Shown in pieces: positions 55,398 through 64,000 of a stretch of 64,000 bases of DNA. The stretch lies in NCBI GenBank assembly GCA_000967895.1, contig FO203512.1, forward strand, positions 2,813,350-2,877,349. The letters are read 5' to 3'. The notes below the pieces were generated by a model. The model was not told the DNA's origin and did no database searches. It saw only the letters and a program-made list of their open reading frames with translations. A program made the position numbers and the translations under genes. Numbering within the stretch: the first letter of the stretch is position 1; every line of letters begins with the position of its first letter. The stretch is from Oleispira antarctica RB-8. Its GTDB lineage: Bacteria; Pseudomonadota; Gammaproteobacteria; Pseudomonadales; Oceanobacteraceae.

Positions 55398-55913
55398 ATG
55401 TCGAAGTTTCTGATTTTAACCATTATCGCCGACGATAAACCCGGTATCGTAGAAACAATAGCCGCGACCATTGCTGATCAAGGTGGCAACTGGTTAGAAA
55501 GTCGTATGTCACACATGGCGGGTAAATTCGCCGGCATATTACGTATCAGCATTGCCGAAGAAGAAGCCAATAGTCTGCGCATCAGATTATCGCAGCTCGC
55601 AACTCAAGGCATCAGTATCGGCGTTGAGGTCAGTGCAGAAGCTGGAGACTCCATTGCCACCAAAGATCTCACCCTCAACTTAGTTGGCAACGACCGCCCA
55701 GGTATTGTGAAAGAAGTATCACAAGCTTTGGCCAATATGGGGGTTAACGTATTAGAGCTGACCACCAACTGCGAAAGTGCACCGATGTCAGCGGACCTTT
55801 TATTTAAAACCGAAGCGCACTTACGCGTGCCGAAAGGTTTTGATGCTGATGCTCTAACGGATGCGTTAGAAGCAATTTCAAATGATTTAATGGTTGAGAT
55901 TAATCTCGACTAA
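55398..55913 (+). CDS. gcvR: GcvR-like double ACT-domain protein
   Basis: This 171-residue protein has two ACT domains (about 1-80 and 88-170), with VEADD-like start FLILTIIADDKPGIVETIAATIADQGGNWLESRMSHMAGKFAGI and the second DLTLNLVGNDRPGIVKEVSQALANMGVNVLELTT. This matches GcvR, the repressor partner of GcvA for glycine cleavage. In E. coli gcvR is beside bcp and dapA; here it is beside hom. It is divergent from hom. The gcvT gene is about 8 kb away in this window, and gcvA is not seen. The regulatory role is from homology only. Confidence 0.85.
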   Translation: MSKFLILTIIADDKPGIVETIAATIADQGGNWLESRMSHMAGKFAGILRISIAEEEANSLRIRLSQLATQGISIGVEVSAEAGDSIATKDLTLNLVGNDRPGIVKEVSQALANMGVNVLELTTNCESAPMSADLLFKTEAHLRVPKGFDADALTDALEAISNDLMVEINLD

Positions 55914-56063
55914 TCTTTAAGCTTATTTGGCCAAATGGATCACTCGCGAGCCATTTGGCCTTCTATCATTATATTGTCTAAAAAAGATGCTTTTTCTTCT
56001 GTTCAACAACGAAGCCAGTTAAACTCCCTGCTTTGTTATTCCTATAAGCCTTCTGGAGCCACC

Positions 56064-56819
56064 ATGTACCAAGATATTAATTTAACCATCGACAATAAAA
56101 TTGCGCTGATCGAGATTAACCGCCCAGAGGTTTTAAACGCAATTCGAGTACAAACTTACCAAGACCTAATTGCTGCTTTTAAAGAAGCCGATGCTTCTGA
56201 CGACGTTAATGTTATCGTATTAACCGGCGCTGGCGGCAAGTTTACTGCCGGTAACGATTTATCTGACCTAGTCGCGGGTGACGATATACGCCAAGATGTT
56301 ATGGACGGTGTTTCTGGTATTTTTACAACGTTGAGCCGCGTTAAAAAGCCGATCATTGCTGCCGTTGAAAAAGTAGCCGTCGGCATCGGCACAACCATCC
56401 TACTTCATTGCGACATGGCTTTTGCGGGTGCAAATACCCGCTTCCGCCTACCTTTCGCTAACTTAGGTGTTAGCCCTGAAGGTGCTTCTTCTATGTTATT
56501 AACGGAATCTGTTGGCCCTAAAATCGCTAACGAGCTGTTATTAACCGGTCGTTTCTTCGACGGTAGTGAAGCTGAGAAATGGAACATCATCAATAAAGCG
56601 ACTGAAGATGGCCAAGCACTTGAAGCAGCAATGTCAGTTGCACAAGACCTAGTTAAGCAGCCGCTGGCGTCTTTAATCACCACTAAGCAGTTATTGAATG
56701 TTGGTAACTCTGAAGTGATCGAAGAAGTGGTAACTGACGAACTTGAAGCCTTCTCTTTATTATTACAAAGTGAAGATACTCAAGCGCGTATTAATCATTT
56801 AGTAAATAGCAGCAAATAA
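56064..56819 (+). CDS. Enoyl-CoA hydratase/isomerase family protein
   Basis: This 251-residue crotonase-fold protein starts at ATG 56064 (MYQDINLTIDNKIALIEINRP) with GGAG upstream; the longer frame from 55935 overlaps untranslated leader. Landmarks are LTGAGGKFTAGNDLSDLVAG (oxyanion hole) and PFANLGVSPEGASSMLLTESVG. The second oxyanion region reads EKVAVGIGTTILLHCDMAFAG. Substrate and exact reaction (hydratase or isomerase) are not readable. It stands alone and is followed by a hairpin terminator. Confidence 0.9.
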   Translation: MYQDINLTIDNKIALIEINRPEVLNAIRVQTYQDLIAAFKEADASDDVNVIVLTGAGGKFTAGNDLSDLVAGDDIRQDVMDGVSGIFTTLSRVKKPIIAAVEKVAVGIGTTILLHCDMAFAGANTRFRLPFANLGVSPEGASSMLLTESVGPKIANELLLTGRFFDGSEAEKWNIINKATEDGQALEAAMSVAQDLVKQPLASLITTKQLLNVGNSEVIEEVVTDELEAFSLLLQSEDTQARINHLVNSSK

Positions 56820-56839
56820 GCTTCTGCTTATGGGCTGTG

Positions 56840-56909
56840 ATAAAGCGTTTCTATTCTCTAATACCTCTACTCGCTAAGATAGAGGTTAACAGAAGCGCTT
56901 TATTTTCCT
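56840..56909 (+). terminator. Terminator after the enoyl-CoA hydratase gene
   Basis: ATAAAGCGTTTCT pairs with AGAAGCGCTTTAT (one wobble) and an inner CCTCTA/TAGAGG stem extends it; TTTTCCTTT follows. Confidence 0.75.
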
Positions 56910-57084
56910 TTCAAATAACACACTCAACGCTTCTGCTCGCCTGCTTGTCTAACGACAGCCCCCCTCTTTAAGACTTTTTCACTTACCACCCTCTCAAACT
57001 AAAACGCCTGCATTTTTATGATCCGTTTTTTCTGATAGTCTTGCCTGATCAAATAAATAGAGATGTTAAGGGCAGAGACAAAGC

Positions 57085-58341
57085 ATGGATAAGCACAACA
57101 ATAAAACGAATCAATCTATTTACAGCAACGAAAAATCTGGCCATAAGATCCTCATGATCATTGGTGCACTTTTCTTCTTAATTTCATCTCCTACGCTCTT
57201 TGTAATCCCTGGTGAAGTTCGACAAGGAAACTATGGCGTTTTCGCTGCTCTCATTATTCCATTAATAGGCATTGCCTTGATGCGCTTCAGCTGGAAAATG
57301 CGTCAAAAGTTTCTATTTTTTGGTTTAACCCCTCTCACACCCTGCCCTTCAATAGGCCAAGTCGGCGGACAAATTGGCGGACGCATCAATATTGAAAAAC
57401 CTTGGGAAAAGCGAAAGATCAATGTCACGCTAAGCTGCATACACTCCTACTCAACAGGTAGTGGCGATGATAGAAGATCGCACAGCGATATTTTATGGCA
57501 AGAACACGACAAACCCATTGATCGCGCGAATGGCAATACCAGCACCATCGAATTTGCTTTCGACATCCCTGCCGACTGTTCAACCAATGGAACCCATAAT
57601 GGTCGCGGCGACATTATATGGCAGGTCGTCGTTAAGGGCATAATTAGTGGAAAAGAATTTAATCGTAGCTGGACTCTTCCCGTTGAGAAAGGCACTGGGC
57701 TTTCTAGTATTGTCATCCCTCTCGCGCAAAAAGAAGCAGCGCATGCGGCTAAAATTAAACAAGCAGAAACAAGTATCGAGCAACAAATTAAGACAGAAAA
57801 AACCGCTACGGGTTTAGATATTCTTTCAGATCAAGGGCGTAATAAATCCATGAGCGGTGGGCTAATAGTATTTGGATCGATTTTTACCTCAGTGGGATTC
57901 TTCTTATTTTATCAGCTGATTAAAAGTGGCGACGTGCCTTGGATTATGCCCCCAGTATTCTCTTCAATTGGTCTGATCATTATTGGTTTTGGCCTATTTT
58001 TATTAGGTCGAAAACTCGAATGCAAAATCATCGGCGACCAAGTGCATACCCGTCGTAGCCTATTTGGCCGACAGCTTTATACTCGCCAAGGTCAATTAAC
58101 ATCGCCAGACCAAATTTATCTCAAGAGCACAATGTCAAGTACATCCAATGGTATAAAAACTGAATACATGGCGCTCTATGCTCGAGTTAACGTGAATGAC
58201 GCTAACGGTTCAACCCAGCAAGACATAAAGCTGATTGAAGGCATTGAAGGAAAAGCAGCAGGCGAAGCCATGAAAAGAAAGTTGATCGGGTTTCTACAAG
58301 AAGATGTTATTGACGATTTAAATCAAGAACTGGGGGTCTAG
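57085..58341 (+). CDS. Membrane protein of unknown function
   Basis: I do not recognise this 418-residue protein. It has two helices near the start (about 22-45 and 50-70), a soluble beta-rich part (about 80-215, with LGRINI-like GGQIGGRINIEKPW and a DDRRSHSDILWQEHDKPI loop), a helical linker (220-260), two more helices (about 270-320), and a soluble C-terminal part (320-418). The arrangement recalls DUF3592-type proteins, but this is a weak impression. It has no neighbours of shared pathway: it lies between an enoyl-CoA hydratase and an RND pump on the opposite strand. Confidence 0.72.
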   Translation: MDKHNNKTNQSIYSNEKSGHKILMIIGALFFLISSPTLFVIPGEVRQGNYGVFAALIIPLIGIALMRFSWKMRQKFLFFGLTPLTPCPSIGQVGGQIGGRINIEKPWEKRKINVTLSCIHSYSTGSGDDRRSHSDILWQEHDKPIDRANGNTSTIEFAFDIPADCSTNGTHNGRGDIIWQVVVKGIISGKEFNRSWTLPVEKGTGLSSIVIPLAQKEAAHAAKIKQAETSIEQQIKTEKTATGLDILSDQGRNKSMSGGLIVFGSIFTSVGFFLFYQLIKSGDVPWIMPPVFSSIGLIIIGFGLFLLGRKLECKIIGDQVHTRRSLFGRQLYTRQGQLTSPDQIYLKSTMSSTSNGIKTEYMALYARVNVNDANGSTQQDIKLIEGIEGKAAGEAMKRKLIGFLQEDVIDDLNQELGV

Positions 58342-58482
58342 ACTCTAGCACCTTAAAAATAGCACCTTAAACACAGCGCGATGATTCAGAACAATAATAG
58401 TTTAGAAGGTTCGCTAGACGTGTATTAACACGCTAGCGCTTAATTAAATGCGATTGATGACGATCTACATCTTAACCTTCAG

Positions 58483-61400
58483 CTAAACCTCAATATCTTC
58501 CGGCATTTTACCTAACAACTTATACAGCACAGGCACAACAATCAGTGTTAATAAAGTCGATACCAACAAGCCACCAATAATAGCCCAACCCATCGGTGAC
58601 CACATACTAGAACCCGATAACGTCAGCGGTAATAAGCCCCCCACTGTAGTCAGCGTGGTTAATATAATGGGCACAAATCGCGTTTTTGCCGCGGCCATAA
58701 TCGCCTCCATTTTTTCCAAACCATCACGGCGCATTTGGTTGGCATAATCGACTAAAATAATCGAGTTATTTACCACGATCCCTACCAACGATGTTAGGCC
58801 GATAAACGCGGTAAAACTAAAGGTATAACCACTAATAAATAAAGCGATAAACGCACCCACTAAGGCAAAGGGAATCGCTGCAAAAACAATTAACGGCTGC
58901 ACGAAAGAGCGGAACTGCAATACTAAAACAGCAAAGATTCCAAATACCGCTAGCAATACAGTTTTCGCCATTCCACCAAACGCCTCTTTACGATTTTCTT
59001 GTTCACCACCAATGGCGTAATGAACACCTTCAGGGAAATCATAGCCATTCAATTTTTCAACGATCGCATTGGTTACTTTTTCTGCGGTAAAGCCAGGTAA
59101 TACATCCGAAGTAATACGCGCCATACGTTCTAAATCATAATGCTGAAAACGCGCAATACTGGTTTCCAGATTAAGTTCAGCTATTTGCAATAACGGCACT
59201 AACTGATTGCTATTTGATCGAACTTTAATATCTTCAAAGGTTTCTATCTGTGGATTTTCGTATTGGGATAAACGTAGAACTAAAGGAAATTCCTCCCCTT
59301 GATCATCGCGAAAGCTGCCCATATTAGTGCCTACTAAAGCCGTTCGTACCGTGCGGTCAATTTGCTGCAAAGGCACACCGAGCATCGCGGCTTTATCGCG
59401 ATTAATATCGACCTTCAAATCAATTTTAAAATTACCAACGGGATTATCAATACCCACAGTACCTTGAGTATTGGCCACCAGCTTTTCAACATCCATTGCG
59501 ACCCGTTGAATATCAGCCAGTTCTTCACCGACAATACGAATGCTAATGGGCGCAACCAAAGGTGGACCTTGCATAAACTCTTTCACCGTAATTTTCGCGC
59601 CGGCAATATCACCCACCTGACTACGAATAGTATCGACTAGAGGCTCCACAGCAGACAGCTGATAATCATTAAGGGTGACAAACAATTGGGCAAAATTAAC
59701 CGTCTGACGCGTCGGCATAATATTGTAATAAATACGCGGGTTACCACGGCCAACGTTCTGCGATACATCATTCACTAATTCATGCTGGCGCACACGCTTA
59801 CTAACTTCATCAGCAACTTCTTGCGTCCGCGCAAAAGTAGATCCCTCTGGCATATCAATGTTCACCAAGATCATAGGCTTCTCGGCTTTCGGAAATAGAC
59901 TCACGCCAATAAAAGGAAAAAGTGCCAAGCTTCCCACCAGCATCATGACCGAAATACCAATGACTTTCGCTGGGCGATCTAATGCCCAAAGTAATATGCT
60001 GCTATAACGAGTATCCGCAATCGACTCTAGTTTCTTTTGCGCTCGTGTCGTTTTCTTCGCGGAGTTTCCTAATTTACTGGCTAATAAAGGCGTTAACGTT
60101 AGCGCAATTAATAACGACGCAAATAACGTCACGACAACCGTGACCGGCATAGCACGCATAAATGTGCCAGAGCCATTTTGCATAATTAACATCGGCAAAA
60201 ATGATAATACCGTCGTCAAAGTACCACTGGCGACCGCCCAAGCGACTTGAGAACTGCCTTTCACTGCCGCTTCTCTTGGGGTATCACCATCTCGTAGATG
60301 ACGCGAAACATTCTCCACCACCACGATGGCATTATCGACCAATAATCCTAATGCGATGACCAAGCCAACAATCGACATTTGCTGCAAACCGAATCCCGCT
60401 AGATCTACCCAGCCGATCGCGATAAAAATCGACAACGGCACCGCTGAAACAACCACCAAACTGGGTTTAAAACCTAAAACAATAATGCTTAAAATCGCAA
60501 CCAGAATAAGTCCTTGATTCAAGCTGTTAAAGAAACTACTGATTTGTCGCTCAACGCTTATCGACTGGTCCATTACCGTGAATAATTTTATCTCACTTGG
60601 GATACGCGGTTTGTATTCTTCTATTTGGGCATTAATGCCTTCCATCACATTAAATATCTGACTGCCTTTACGCTGCACAACCGAAACAAAAACGGCTTTT
60701 TCCCCGTTTAATTTTGCACGATAAGTCGGCAATGTTTCGCCCTGGCTAATCGTCGCAATATCACGCAGATAAATAAACTTACCTTGTGAACCACGAATCA
60801 CCGTATCTTCTATTTGCTGTAACGATTGATAATCACCCGACGTGCGTACAGTAAAACGACGATCACCACCATTAGCATGACCCCCCGGTAAGTTTTGTGC
60901 TGCACCTTGTACCGCGCTAAAAACCTCATCCAAACTAATGCCTAAAGCATTCACTTGACGCTGATCGACTTTTATTTGAACTTCTAATTCAGGCAACGCT
61001 TCAACATCCACACGCTTAACACCAGAAGCTCGCTCTAAGCGTTGTTCAAGTGCTTCTGCATGACGTTTCAACTCACTATAACTGGCTCTTTCCGAGACTA
61101 AAGCAAGCTGTAAAATACTCACATCCGCAGGAGATATTTTATCAATTTTAAGCGCCACAATACTGGACGGTAAATCACTACGAATACGGGCAATACTGGC
61201 AACCACTTCGTCGTATTTATCATCAGGGTCAGTGCCGTATAAAAACTCAATCCGCGTGACTACTAAGCCATCTTCGACATTTGTTTTGATATTTTTAATA
61301 TCTTCTAATTCATTCAGCGCTTCTTCAATCGGGTCAACGACCAACTTTTCCATATCCATCGGAATCGTGCCGGGACTGACGACCTTAATAACCGCCGCTG

Positions 61401-61527
61401 AAAAGTCAAACTGTGGATCTTCTGAGCGAGGCATAGTAAAAAAAGATACGATGCCGAGAGTCACCAAAAGTAAAAATAGAACGATGGTAAATTGATGATT
61501 TCGTATTGCTAACGCAGGTAATTGCAT
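58483..61527 (-). CDS. RND efflux pump permease (second system)
   Basis: This 1014-residue AcrB-fold pump starts MQLPALAIRNHQFTIVLFLLLVTLGIVSFFTMPRSEDP. Helix 4 has the proton-relay Asp in VIALGLLVDNAIVVVENVSRHL, where the canonical second Asp is Asn (D-N instead of D-D), and the second half reads TSLVGIVVNNSIILVDYANQM. This D-N form is typical of the TriC/VexH-like branch. It is transcribed after the adaptor (26-base gap) and is under a divergent TetR regulator. No outer-membrane factor gene is adjacent. Confidence 0.93.
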   Translation of the reverse strand: MQLPALAIRNHQFTIVLFLLLVTLGIVSFFTMPRSEDPQFDFSAAVIKVVSPGTIPMDMEKLVVDPIEEALNELEDIKNIKTNVEDGLVVTRIEFLYGTDPDDKYDEVVASIARIRSDLPSSIVALKIDKISPADVSILQLALVSERASYSELKRHAEALEQRLERASGVKRVDVEALPELEVQIKVDQRQVNALGISLDEVFSAVQGAAQNLPGGHANGGDRRFTVRTSGDYQSLQQIEDTVIRGSQGKFIYLRDIATISQGETLPTYRAKLNGEKAVFVSVVQRKGSQIFNVMEGINAQIEEYKPRIPSEIKLFTVMDQSISVERQISSFFNSLNQGLILVAILSIIVLGFKPSLVVVSAVPLSIFIAIGWVDLAGFGLQQMSIVGLVIALGLLVDNAIVVVENVSRHLRDGDTPREAAVKGSSQVAWAVASGTLTTVLSFLPMLIMQNGSGTFMRAMPVTVVVTLFASLLIALTLTPLLASKLGNSAKKTTRAQKKLESIADTRYSSILLWALDRPAKVIGISVMMLVGSLALFPFIGVSLFPKAEKPMILVNIDMPEGSTFARTQEVADEVSKRVRQHELVNDVSQNVGRGNPRIYYNIMPTRQTVNFAQLFVTLNDYQLSAVEPLVDTIRSQVGDIAGAKITVKEFMQGPPLVAPISIRIVGEELADIQRVAMDVEKLVANTQGTVGIDNPVGNFKIDLKVDINRDKAAMLGVPLQQIDRTVRTALVGTNMGSFRDDQGEEFPLVLRLSQYENPQIETFEDIKVRSNSNQLVPLLQIAELNLETSIARFQHYDLERMARITSDVLPGFTAEKVTNAIVEKLNGYDFPEGVHYAIGGEQENRKEAFGGMAKTVLLAVFGIFAVLVLQFRSFVQPLIVFAAIPFALVGAFIALFISGYTFSFTAFIGLTSLVGIVVNNSIILVDYANQMRRDGLEKMEAIMAAAKTRFVPIILTTLTTVGGLLPLTLSGSSMWSPMGWAIIGGLLVSTLLTLIVVPVLYKLLGKMPEDIEV

Positions 61528-61553
61528 GATGCTTTCCTATTCGTCTATATTAT

Positions 61554-62618
61554 TTACAGAGATTTCTGCACGGCGACTGCACGGTCTTCTGATAAATACG
61601 GAGCACCTTGAATCACAATACGTTCACCCTCTTGAATACCTGCACGTACCGCCATACGACTGCCTTCAATAAACGCCACATCAATTAAACGTACATGCGC
61701 TTGATCTTGTTCATCTAAAACATACACCTCTGCTTGCTTACCATCCGCACGTAATAACGCGGTTAATGGTAATAAAACCAAGCGTTCTTTTTGTGTCGGA
61801 TAAACCCGACCATGACCCACAAAACCGGCTAATAAATTTTTAGCACCGTTCTTTTCTGAAGAACCTTCTAACCGTAATTCAATTTCAAATGTTTGAGTTT
61901 TTGCATCGGCGCGCCCTGCTACTTCGGAAACTGTCGCTGGAAATATTTGATTAGGGTACGCATCAAAATACAACTCCGCTTTATCCCCTAACTGAGTGCG
62001 CACAATATCTTTATCGGTAATACCGGTGCTTAAGATCCAACCGGTTTTTTTAGCGGCAAACACAAACACAGGCTGTCCTGCTTTTACCAATTCATTGGGC
62101 TCTAAGGCACGATTTAAAATGCGCCCTTCCGCTGGCGCTTTAATCACCGCATGGCGACGATTAAATTTAGCGACGGTCAGATCTGATTGCGCTACATCCA
62201 TACGCGTTTGCGCCGATTGTAATTGATCCATCGACAAGGCATTTTGCCCTTGCAGTGATTGGAAACGTTCAAGATTACGCTGCGCATTGGCCAATACCGA
62301 TTTCGCTTTCGCAACTTCTGCATCAATTTCTTCTAAATCCAAAGAAGCTAATAGCTGGCCTCTCTTAACAAATTGACCTTCATCCACGTAGACCTTACTC
62401 ACTAGGCCCGGAACTTTAAAACCCAGAGATTGCTCCGATTTATTTTCTAATAAGCCACTAATCCTGATGGCTTTTGCGTATTCAGCGTAGTGAGCACTAA
62501 CAACGTCAACAGGCACAGCCGTATCTTCTGCGAGTGTTTTAGCAATAACGCCAACGGATAAAAGTATTACAACTAAGGAGTTAAACAGCAGAGTAATAAA
62601 CGTAGATGCAGGTTTCAT
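61554..62618 (-). CDS. RND efflux periplasmic adaptor (second system)
   Basis: This 354-residue membrane fusion protein has an N-terminal signal anchor (about 8-30), lipoyl motif VPGLVSKVYVDEGQFVKRGQLLASLD, a helical hairpin (AKSVLANAQRNLERFQSLQGQNALSMDQLQSAQTRMDVAQSDL), the second lipoyl half (VIKAPAEGRILNRALEPNELV), and beta-barrel segment GDKAELYFDAYPNQIFPATVSEV. It is the first gene of the adaptor-permease pair and is divergent from the tetR-type regulator. Confidence 0.93.
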   Translation of the reverse strand: MKPASTFITLLFNSLVVILLSVGVIAKTLAEDTAVPVDVVSAHYAEYAKAIRISGLLENKSEQSLGFKVPGLVSKVYVDEGQFVKRGQLLASLDLEEIDAEVAKAKSVLANAQRNLERFQSLQGQNALSMDQLQSAQTRMDVAQSDLTVAKFNRRHAVIKAPAEGRILNRALEPNELVKAGQPVFVFAAKKTGWILSTGITDKDIVRTQLGDKAELYFDAYPNQIFPATVSEVAGRADAKTQTFEIELRLEGSSEKNGAKNLLAGFVGHGRVYPTQKERLVLLPLTALLRADGKQAEVYVLDEQDQAHVRLIDVAFIEGSRMAVRAGIQEGERIVIQGAPYLSEDRAVAVQKSL

Positions 62619-62645
62619 AATAAACGGCCTGTAGTGATTCGGTCA

Positions 62646-62705
62646 TGTTGACAGTGAAAACATATAGGCATACATTCTATCTATTCAATGTATTCACCGT
62701 CAACA
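62646..62705. promoter_or_regulatory. Divergent overlapping promoters and nested inverted repeats (pump / TetR)
   Basis: A 13-bp inverted repeat (TGTTGACAGTGAA and TTCACCGTCAACA, one mismatch) encloses a 7-bp one (ATACATT / AATGTAT). Each outer arm contains a -35 box: plus strand TTGACA-17-TACATT towards the regulator and minus strand TTGACG-18-TAGAAT towards the pump. A TetR dimer bound here could block both. Confidence 0.65.
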
Positions 62706-62770
62706 CTAATTGACATATCGTAATGAAAACAACAGACTTTAACGCACATTAAATAGGGCCAAACATCAGC

Positions 62771-63415
62771 ATGAGCAACGACCACCCGACCAACTATCAT
62801 CACGGTAACTTACGCCTAGCGCTATTAGAGGCCGCCGTTGAACAGATCAAAGACGTGGGTGTCGAAAAGTTAAGCCTGCGCGGCATTGCCCGTACTGTCG
62901 GAGTCTCACAAACAGCACCCTACCGCCACTTTAAAGACAAGAATGAACTGCTTGCAGAAGTCGCAGCCCAAGCGTATCTCGACTTATATCACGCAACTTC
63001 GAAGCACATCAGCAATGATCAAAGCGCAAATGAAAACATCCAAACCATAGGTGCTGCGTACCTGGCGTTTGCCATCGCCAACCCAGAAAAATACAAGCTG
63101 ATGTTTGGACCCAGCATTCAAAATCGACGCGCTTATGCCAATATGGTCGCCGCCGGTGAAAAATCGTTTAATGTGTTAATTAGCCAAGTCGAACGGGGAA
63201 TCTCTGACGGTGCATTTCTGAGCGGATGCTCTATGATCTTGGCCAATACCCTATGGACGCAAGTTCACGGTATGGCTTCTTTGATTATTGATGGTTTCTA
63301 TCAAGATAGAGACATGCCAATGCCATTTGATGAGTTCCTACGCACGCAAATCAGTATTGCCTCACGCGCAATTCAGCTCAATCCTAGACCTTTCACCCTC
63401 ACCAAAATTGACTAA
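62771..63415 (+). CDS. TetR/AcrR-family regulator of the second RND system
   Basis: This 214-residue repressor has the TetR helix-turn-helix (LSLRGIARTVGVSQTAPYRHFKDKNELLAEV, about residues 35-65) and a helical C-terminal ligand domain of the WHG type (AYLAFAIANPEKYKLMFGP). It is divergent from the adaptor gene across a 152-base gap holding nested inverted repeats, the classic arrangement for pump repressors. The inducing ligand is unknown. Confidence 0.93.
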   Translation: MSNDHPTNYHHGNLRLALLEAAVEQIKDVGVEKLSLRGIARTVGVSQTAPYRHFKDKNELLAEVAAQAYLDLYHATSKHISNDQSANENIQTIGAAYLAFAIANPEKYKLMFGPSIQNRRAYANMVAAGEKSFNVLISQVERGISDGAFLSGCSMILANTLWTQVHGMASLIIDGFYQDRDMPMPFDEFLRTQISIASRAIQLNPRPFTLTKID

Positions 63416-63539
63416 CAAGTCAGGTTTCATCAACATTTCAGGCAATTTCATCAAGCTCGAAAGTGTCAAGCTAGAATTAACCCTTCTTTTGAAGTACCAT
63501 CGTGCCAATATTGAGTATTTTAGCCATCATAATTAATCT

Positions 63540-63587
63540 GCAAGATGCCAAAGCCTGACTTTATCGGTATACTTGCGGGCCTTTTTT
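63540..63587 (+). terminator. Candidate terminator between the TetR gene and gcvT
   Basis: An imperfect stem GCAAG-TGCC-AAAG / CTTT-GGTA-CTTGC is followed by GGGCC and six Ts. It lies 125 bases after the tetR stop and 57 bases before gcvT. It could end the regulator transcript or act as a leader attenuator. Confidence 0.5.
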
Positions 63588-63643
63588 AGCGCGACTTTTA
63601 AACAAGCGGTTTTTAAACAGCGACTGTTACGGATCATAAAAAT

Positions 63644-64000
63644 ATGGGTAAGCAAACACCTCTGTACCAACAACATCTAGATGCTAACGGCAAAATTGTC
63701 GATTTTGGCGGCTGGGATATGCCCATTCACTACGGCTCGCAGTTACAAGAGCATAATGTAGTACGTGAAGACGCAGGCATGTTCGACGTATCGCACATGA
63801 CGATCGTTGATATTACAGGCCCAGAAGCGTTGGCTTACCTACAAAAAATCTTAGCTAACGATGTATCCAAGCTTGGCTTTACCGGTAAAGCTCTTTATAC
63901 CGGCATGTTGAACGAAGAAGGCGGCGTGATCGACGACCTTATCGTTTACAAAATGGATGGCTGGTACCGCACCGTTGTTAACTGCGGTACACGCGAAAAA
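63644..64000 (+). CDS. gcvT: Aminomethyltransferase GcvT of the glycine cleavage system (5' part)
   Basis: The first 119 codons are visible before the window ends. The sequence starts [34 protein letters not shown] and continues with [11 protein letters not shown] (the tetrahydrofolate-site Asp region) and [14 protein letters not shown], all GcvT signatures. GcvT transfers the methylene group of the H-protein intermediate to tetrahydrofolate. The ribosome site is weak. I saw no glycine riboswitch upstream; a double-ACT GcvR-like regulator lies 8 kb to the left. Confidence 0.93.
   Translation, partial: MGKQTPLYQQHLDANGKIVDFGGWDMPIHYGSQLQEHNVVREDAGMFDVSHMTIVDITGPEALAYLQKILANDVSKLGFTGKALYTGMLNEEGGVIDDLIVYKMDGWYRTVVNCGTREK

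Noticed and set aside
63416-63643. Possible glycine riboswitch upstream of gcvT
   Set aside because: I could not find the conserved glycine-aptamer core; only an imperfect hairpin with a T-run is present.
1-64000. Insertion sequences, prophage, integrons, CRISPR arrays or rRNA
   Set aside because: No transposase, integrase or phage gene, no spaced direct-repeat array, and no rRNA sequence was seen.

Overview
The window reads as core chromosome of a marine gammaproteobacterium of the Oceanospirillales/Pseudomonadales type (Oleispira- or Bermanella-like by gene content; this is inference). By eye the DNA is AT-rich, in the low forties of percent GC. Coding is dense, with no insertion sequence, prophage, integron or CRISPR. 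The leftmost gene (an outer-membrane beta-barrel protein) and the rightmost gene (gcvT) run off the edges.

Layout. (1) 0.7-15 kb is a conserved backbone on the minus strand: ruvC-ruvA-ruvB, tolQ-tolR-tolA-tolB-pal-cpoB, two tRNA-Lys genes, nadA, then (past the oppositely oriented bepA) tusA-like, perM-like, dapA, bamC and an MBL hydrolase. It matches the order known from Pseudomonas, but ybgC, queE, queC, bcp and gcvR are missing from their usual slots. (2) 15-30 kb is mixed: a secreted subtilisin-like protease with a PrcB-like lipoprotein, a small TPR protein under a perfect Fur box, a multi-receiver diguanylate cyclase, clpB behind a heat-shock-type promoter, two unrecognised exported proteins, and a chemoreceptor. 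(3) 29.8-36 kb holds a PhoD phosphatase, an acid-phosphatase-like metallophosphoesterase, an MvaT-like nucleoid protein and a Pit phosphate transporter. (4) 36-45 kb holds a membrane diguanylate cyclase, a PadR regulator divergent from an FAD oxidoreductase with two identical-form operators between them, recJ, and the paired TIGR03545/TIGR03546 membrane proteins. (5) 46-64 kb holds two RND efflux systems, a periplasmic LigE-type ligase, hom-thrC, a GcvR-like double-ACT protein, an enoyl-CoA hydratase, a TetR regulator divergent from the second pump, and gcvT.

How the genes work together. Tol-Pal and BamC maintain the envelope, BepA supervises outer-membrane protein assembly, and Ruv and RecJ handle recombination. 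Hom/ThrC make threonine; DapA makes lysine precursors. PhoD, the ACP5-like enzyme and Pit could release and import phosphate. Two diguanylate cyclases, both with an intact inhibitory site, feed c-di-GMP signalling.

Most interesting points: the twin PadR operators 52 bp apart; a Fur-controlled TPR protein; an MvaT homologue with a changed DNA-gripping motif; a cyclase with a dead-looking Hpt domain; a pair of large exported proteins without recognisable family (one Cys-rich, one beta-domain plus helical repeats); and a probable ATT start codon. I found no clear-cut new multi-gene defence or mobile system. The 24.1-27.5 kb pair is the best candidate for undescribed biology.
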